Assembly: GCA_902476765.1 (NCBI GenBank)
Contig: CABSEJ010000069.1
Coordinates: 1 to 15,952, forward strand
DNA length: 15,952 bases
Direction of reading: 5' to 3'
Source: an uncultured Blautia sp.
GTDB taxonomy: Bacteria > Bacillota > Clostridia > Lachnospirales > Lachnospiraceae
Position 1 is the stretch's first letter; the number at the start of each line of letters is the position of its first letter. The position numbers and the translations under genes were made by a program. Of this stretch, positions 12,843 through 15,952 are shown in pieces. Below the pieces are notes generated by a model. It saw only the letters and a list, made by a program, of their open reading frames with translations, was not told the origin of the DNA and did not search any database.

Positions 12843-14216
12843 TTAATACTTCCCGTAGTATTCATCCAGGAATTTATCATCAATACGTTTCAGCTCACTC
12901 CTTGGTAAAATAGAAAGAAGCTTCCAGCCAATACGGAGAGTCTCTTCAATATCCCGGTTAGCATTATATCCCTGGGAAACATATTCCTGCTCAAAGGCGT
13001 CTGCAAATTTGGCATAAATAATATCAATATCCGAAAGAGCCGCCTCTCCTAAGATAACCATCAGTTCCTTGGCTTCCTTTCCTCTTGCATAAGCCGCAAA
13101 AAGCTGGTTCATGGTATTGGAATGGTCTGCACGGGTCTTTCCTTCACCGATACCCTTGTCCTTCAGACGGGACAGAGAAGGAAGCACGTCAATAGGCGGC
13201 GTAACACCTTTACGGTAAAGCTCACGGCTCAGGATAATCTGGCCCTCTGTAATGTAGCCTGTCAGGTCAGGGATAGGATGGGTTTTATCATCCTCAGGCA
13301 TAGTAAGAATAGGAATCATGGTAATACTTCCCTTTTTGCCCTTCTGCCTTCCTGCTCTCTCATACATGGTAGCCAAATCCGTGTACATGTAACCAGGATA
13401 ACCACGGCGTCCCGGAACCTCCTTACGGGCTGCAGATACCTCACGGAGCGCATCCGCATAGTTGGTAATATCTGTCAGAATTACTAATACATGCATGTCT
13501 TTTTCAAAAGCCAGGTATTCCGCTGCCGTCAAAGCCATCTTAGGGGTAGCAATACGTTCAACCGCCGGGTCATTGGCCAGATTGATAAACAGAACCGTTC
13601 TGTCTATGGCACCGGTTTCCTTAAAACTCTCAATAAAGAAGTTAGATTCCTCAAAAGTAATACCAAGAGCGGCAAATACAACAGCGAAATTCTCTCCTGA
13701 ACCACGAACCTTAGCCTGTCTTGCAATCTGAGCTGCCAGGTTAGCGTGAGGCAGACCGGAAGCTGAGAAAATAGGCAGCTTCTGCCCTCTTACCAGAGTG
13801 TTCAGACCGTCGATAGCAGAAACACCTGTCTGGATAAACTCCTCCGGGTAGCTTCTGGCTGCCGGGTTCATAGGTAAACCGTTAATGTCCCGTCTCTCCT
13901 CCGGAAGAATTTCCGGGCCGTCGTCAATGGGGCGTCCCAAGCCGTCAAATACACGGCCAAGCATGTCCTCAGATACGCCCAGCTCCATGCTTCGACCCAG
14001 GAAACGCACCTTGCTGTTGGAAAGGTTAATACCTGTGGAGCTTTCAAAAAGCTGAACCAGCGCATTGCTGCCGTCGATTTCCAGCACCTTACATCTGCGG
14101 GTTTCCCCGTTAGCCAGCTCAATCTCTCCCAATTCATCATAGTGGACATTCTCCACACCTTTTACCAGCATAAGAGGGCCGGCCACTTCCTGTATGGTTC
14201 TATATTCTTTCGGCAT
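12843..14216 (-). CDS. atpB: V-type ATPase subunit B (non-catalytic)
   Basis: This 457-aa protein alternates with subunit A in the hexameric cytoplasmic head. It has a beta-barrel N-terminus (to ~75) and a RecA-like core in which the Walker A site is replaced by FSASGLPHANLAAQIARQA (150-168), typical of B. R350 in LPSLSRLKDKG is the arginine finger that completes the A-subunit catalytic site. Length and motifs are complete. Its ATG overlaps the stop of subunit A as TAATG (one shared base), with GGAGGG inside the end of the A gene, so the two are translationally coupled and made in equal amounts. Confidence 0.96.
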   Translation of the reverse strand: MPKEYRTIQEVAGPLMLVKGVENVHYDELGEIELANGETRRCKVLEIDGSNALVQLFESSTGINLSNSKVRFLGRSMELGVSEDMLGRVFDGLGRPIDDGPEILPEERRDINGLPMNPAARSYPEEFIQTGVSAIDGLNTLVRGQKLPIFSASGLPHANLAAQIARQAKVRGSGENFAVVFAALGITFEESNFFIESFKETGAIDRTVLFINLANDPAVERIATPKMALTAAEYLAFEKDMHVLVILTDITNYADALREVSAARKEVPGRRGYPGYMYTDLATMYERAGRQKGKKGSITMIPILTMPEDDKTHPIPDLTGYITEGQIILSRELYRKGVTPPIDVLPSLSRLKDKGIGEGKTRADHSNTMNQLFAAYARGKEAKELMVILGEAALSDIDIIYAKFADAFEQEYVSQGYNANRDIEETLRIGWKLLSILPRSELKRIDDKFLDEYYGKY

Positions 14217-15952
14217 TACAAGCCCTCCTTCCCTAATACATTGGCAATTTCCTTTGCAAGCTGTTTGGTCACAGCCTCGTATTCTGTCTCCAGATTATCT
14301 TCCGGAGTATATTTAAATCGTCCGATTTTTTCACGAACTTCCAGATTTACTAAATCCTGGATGCCCGCACCCTGACTGAGAGCCTCTGCTCCCTGCTCAT
14401 AATAGGCCAGTACCAGTTTCATCAGCAGGTACTGCTTTTTCAGGGAACTGTAGGTATCCACCTCATGGAAAGAGTTCTGGTGAAGGAAGTCCTCACGGAT
14501 AGAGCGGGCTGCCTCCATTTTCAGCCGGTCCCCTGCTGACAGAGCGTCCATACCTACCATCTTAACAATTTCTTCCAGCTCTGCTTCCTCCTGAAGAAGA
14601 CTCATCATCCTCTGGCGGTCTGTCATCCAGTCAGGAGCCACATTTTCATTGAACCATTTCTCCATATTGTCCAAATACAAAGAATAGCTGGTCAGCCAGT
14701 TAATGGCCGGGAAATGTCTCTTATAAGCCAGAGAGGAATCCAGTCCCCAGAATACCTTTACAATACGAAGAGTAGCCTGAGAAACCGGTTCAGAAATATC
14801 GCCGCCCGGAGGAGATACAGCGCCGATTACAGAAAGAGCGCCTTCTCTGCTATCTTTTCCCAGAGAAATTACATGTCCTGCTCTCTCATAGAACTGAGCC
14901 AGACGGGAACCCAGGTATGCAGGATAGCCCTCCTCACCTGGCATTTCCTCCAAACGTCCTGACATCTCTCGCAGTGCCTCCGCCCAACGGGAAGTAGAGT
15001 CTGCCATAAGAGCTACAGAATAACCCATATCACGGAAATACTCCGCAATAGTAATACCCGTATAAATAGAAGCCTCACGGGCAGCTACCGGCATATCAGA
15101 AGTATTGGCAATCAGCACAGTTCTCTGCATCAGAGACTGTCCTGTTTTGGGATCCTTCAGCTCCGGAAACTCATTCAAAACGTCTGTCATCTCATTTCCA
15201 CGCTCGCCGCAGCCGATGTAGACCACAATATCTGCTTCCGCCCACTTGGCCAGCTGATGCTGGATAACTGTCTTGCCGCTTCCGAAGGGTCCCGGAACTG
15301 CAGCAACACCGCCCTTTGCAATAGGGAAGAAGGTATCTACAACTCTCTGTCCGGTAATCAAAGGCATTTCCGGCGGCAATTTTTTCAGATAAGGGCGCCC
15401 CGTACGCACCGGCCATTTCTGCATCATAGTAATCTCCTGGTCTCCCTTATCTGTGGTAATAACAGCTACCACATCCTCTACGGTAAATTCTCCTGCCTTG
15501 ATTTCCTTGATAGTTCCCTTGATTCCATAGGGCACCATGATTTTATGGTTCACCACTACAGTCTCCTGAACGGTTCCGATAATATCCCCATTCTCCACTT
15601 CATCCCCGGCCTTTACCGTGGGAACAAAATTCCATTTTAGATTTCTTTTTAAAGAAGGAACCTCCACACCTCTTTTTAAGTTGGTTCCCGAAATCTTCAT
15701 AATATCATCCAAAGGACGCTGAATACCGTCATAAATACTGGTAATCAGGCCCGGTCCCAACTCTACGGAAAGAGGAGCTTCCGTAGACTCCACCGGTTCT
15801 CCCGGTCCAAGTCCCGAGGTTTCCTCGTATACCTGAATAGACGCCTCGTCACCGTGCATTTCGATGATTTCCCCAATCAGACGCTGGCTGCTAACACGAA
15901 CCACGTCATACATATTGGCGTCACGCATGCCCTGGGCAATAACCAGTGGGCC
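14216..15952 (-). CDS. atpA: V-type ATPase subunit A (catalytic), 5' end beyond window
   Basis: This is the catalytic subunit of the V-type ATPase head. 578 residues are visible. The frame stays open to the window edge, and the codons upstream of the internal ATG 15928 read GPLVIAQG, the usual continuation of VxGPLVxAxGMxDAxMY. The true start is therefore ~10-15 codons outside. From that Met, the bulge (non-homologous) domain spans about 100-190, Walker A is G213-PFGSGKT-220, and the catalytic glutamate is E242 in GCGERGNE. The C-terminal helical domain follows. It is upstream of B and D in the standard order. The sequence alone does not show whether H+ or Na+ is moved, because the membrane ring gene is not in the window. 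Confidence 0.96.
   Translation of the reverse strand, partial: GPLVIAQGMRDANMYDVVRVSSQRLIGEIIEMHGDEASIQVYEETSGLGPGEPVESTEAPLSVELGPGLITSIYDGIQRPLDDIMKISGTNLKRGVEVPSLKRNLKWNFVPTVKAGDEVENGDIIGTVQETVVVNHKIMVPYGIKGTIKEIKAGEFTVEDVVAVITTDKGDQEITMMQKWPVRTGRPYLKKLPPEMPLITGQRVVDTFFPIAKGGVAAVPGPFGSGKTVIQHQLAKWAEADIVVYIGCGERGNEMTDVLNEFPELKDPKTGQSLMQRTVLIANTSDMPVAAREASIYTGITIAEYFRDMGYSVALMADSTSRWAEALREMSGRLEEMPGEEGYPAYLGSRLAQFYERAGHVISLGKDSREGALSVIGAVSPPGGDISEPVSQATLRIVKVFWGLDSSLAYKRHFPAINWLTSYSLYLDNMEKWFNENVAPDWMTDRQRMMSLLQEEAELEEIVKMVGMDALSAGDRLKMEAARSIREDFLHQNSFHEVDTYSSLKKQYLLMKLVLAYYEQGAEALSQGAGIQDLVNLEVREKIGRFKYTPEDNLETEYEAVTKQLAKEIANVLGKEGL

Overview
The window looks like a chromosomal segment of a low-to-mid GC gut Firmicute, most likely a Lachnospiraceae member of the Blautia kind. 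This is an inference from strong GGAGG-type ribosome sites, a V-type ATPase A-B-D gene order, a GH3 glycosidase with its own AraC regulator, and an IS91-like element of a type common in that family. No tRNA, rRNA or CRISPR array was seen.

Layout. (1) Positions 1-1620: an IS91-like element with a HUH/Y2 transposase, a 61-aa acidic partner protein and several hairpins. (2) 1627-2598 (minus): a predicted heavy-metal or manganese exporter with a His/Cys-rich loop and its own terminator. (3) 2599-2930: no gene, but a ~150-bp nested inverted-repeat element. (4) 2931-6187: a GH3 beta-glycosidase (minus) divergent from an AraC-type regulator (plus), with a candidate two-half-site operator between them. 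(5) 6296-9136 (minus): an alpha/beta hydrolase of the esterase type and an upstream FGGY sugar kinase, separated by three small hairpins with the same tip. (6) 9137-9456: a kinase leader carrying two copies of a 46-bp hairpin repeat. (7) 9457-11796 (minus): a divergent Hsp70 gene followed by an overlapping J-domain membrane-protein gene. Each is broken by one frameshift of the same sign. (8) 12100-15952 (minus): V-type ATPase subunits A (running off the window end), B and D, closed by a strong terminator.

How they work together. The GH3 enzyme, esterase-like hydrolase, sugar kinase and AraC regulator fit cytoplasmic use of plant-derived oligosaccharides. GH3 and AraC share a divergent promoter region, and kinase and hydrolase may be one transcript. 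The Hsp70/J pair would be a chaperone system tethered to the membrane. It lies just downstream of the ATPase operon but has its own promoter. The ATPase genes are translationally coupled at A/B.

The points most worth a second look are: the hairpin that masks the ribosome site of the small IS-encoded acidic protein; the family of intergenic hairpins with a shared TGCTTGCA/TGCAAGCA tip but different stems; the paired frameshifts in the Hsp70/J genes together with an HPD-to-HPE change in the J domain; and the evenly spaced GCTGTT half-sites at the AraC/GH3 divergent promoter. I do not see a clear, complete novel defence or mobile system beyond these.
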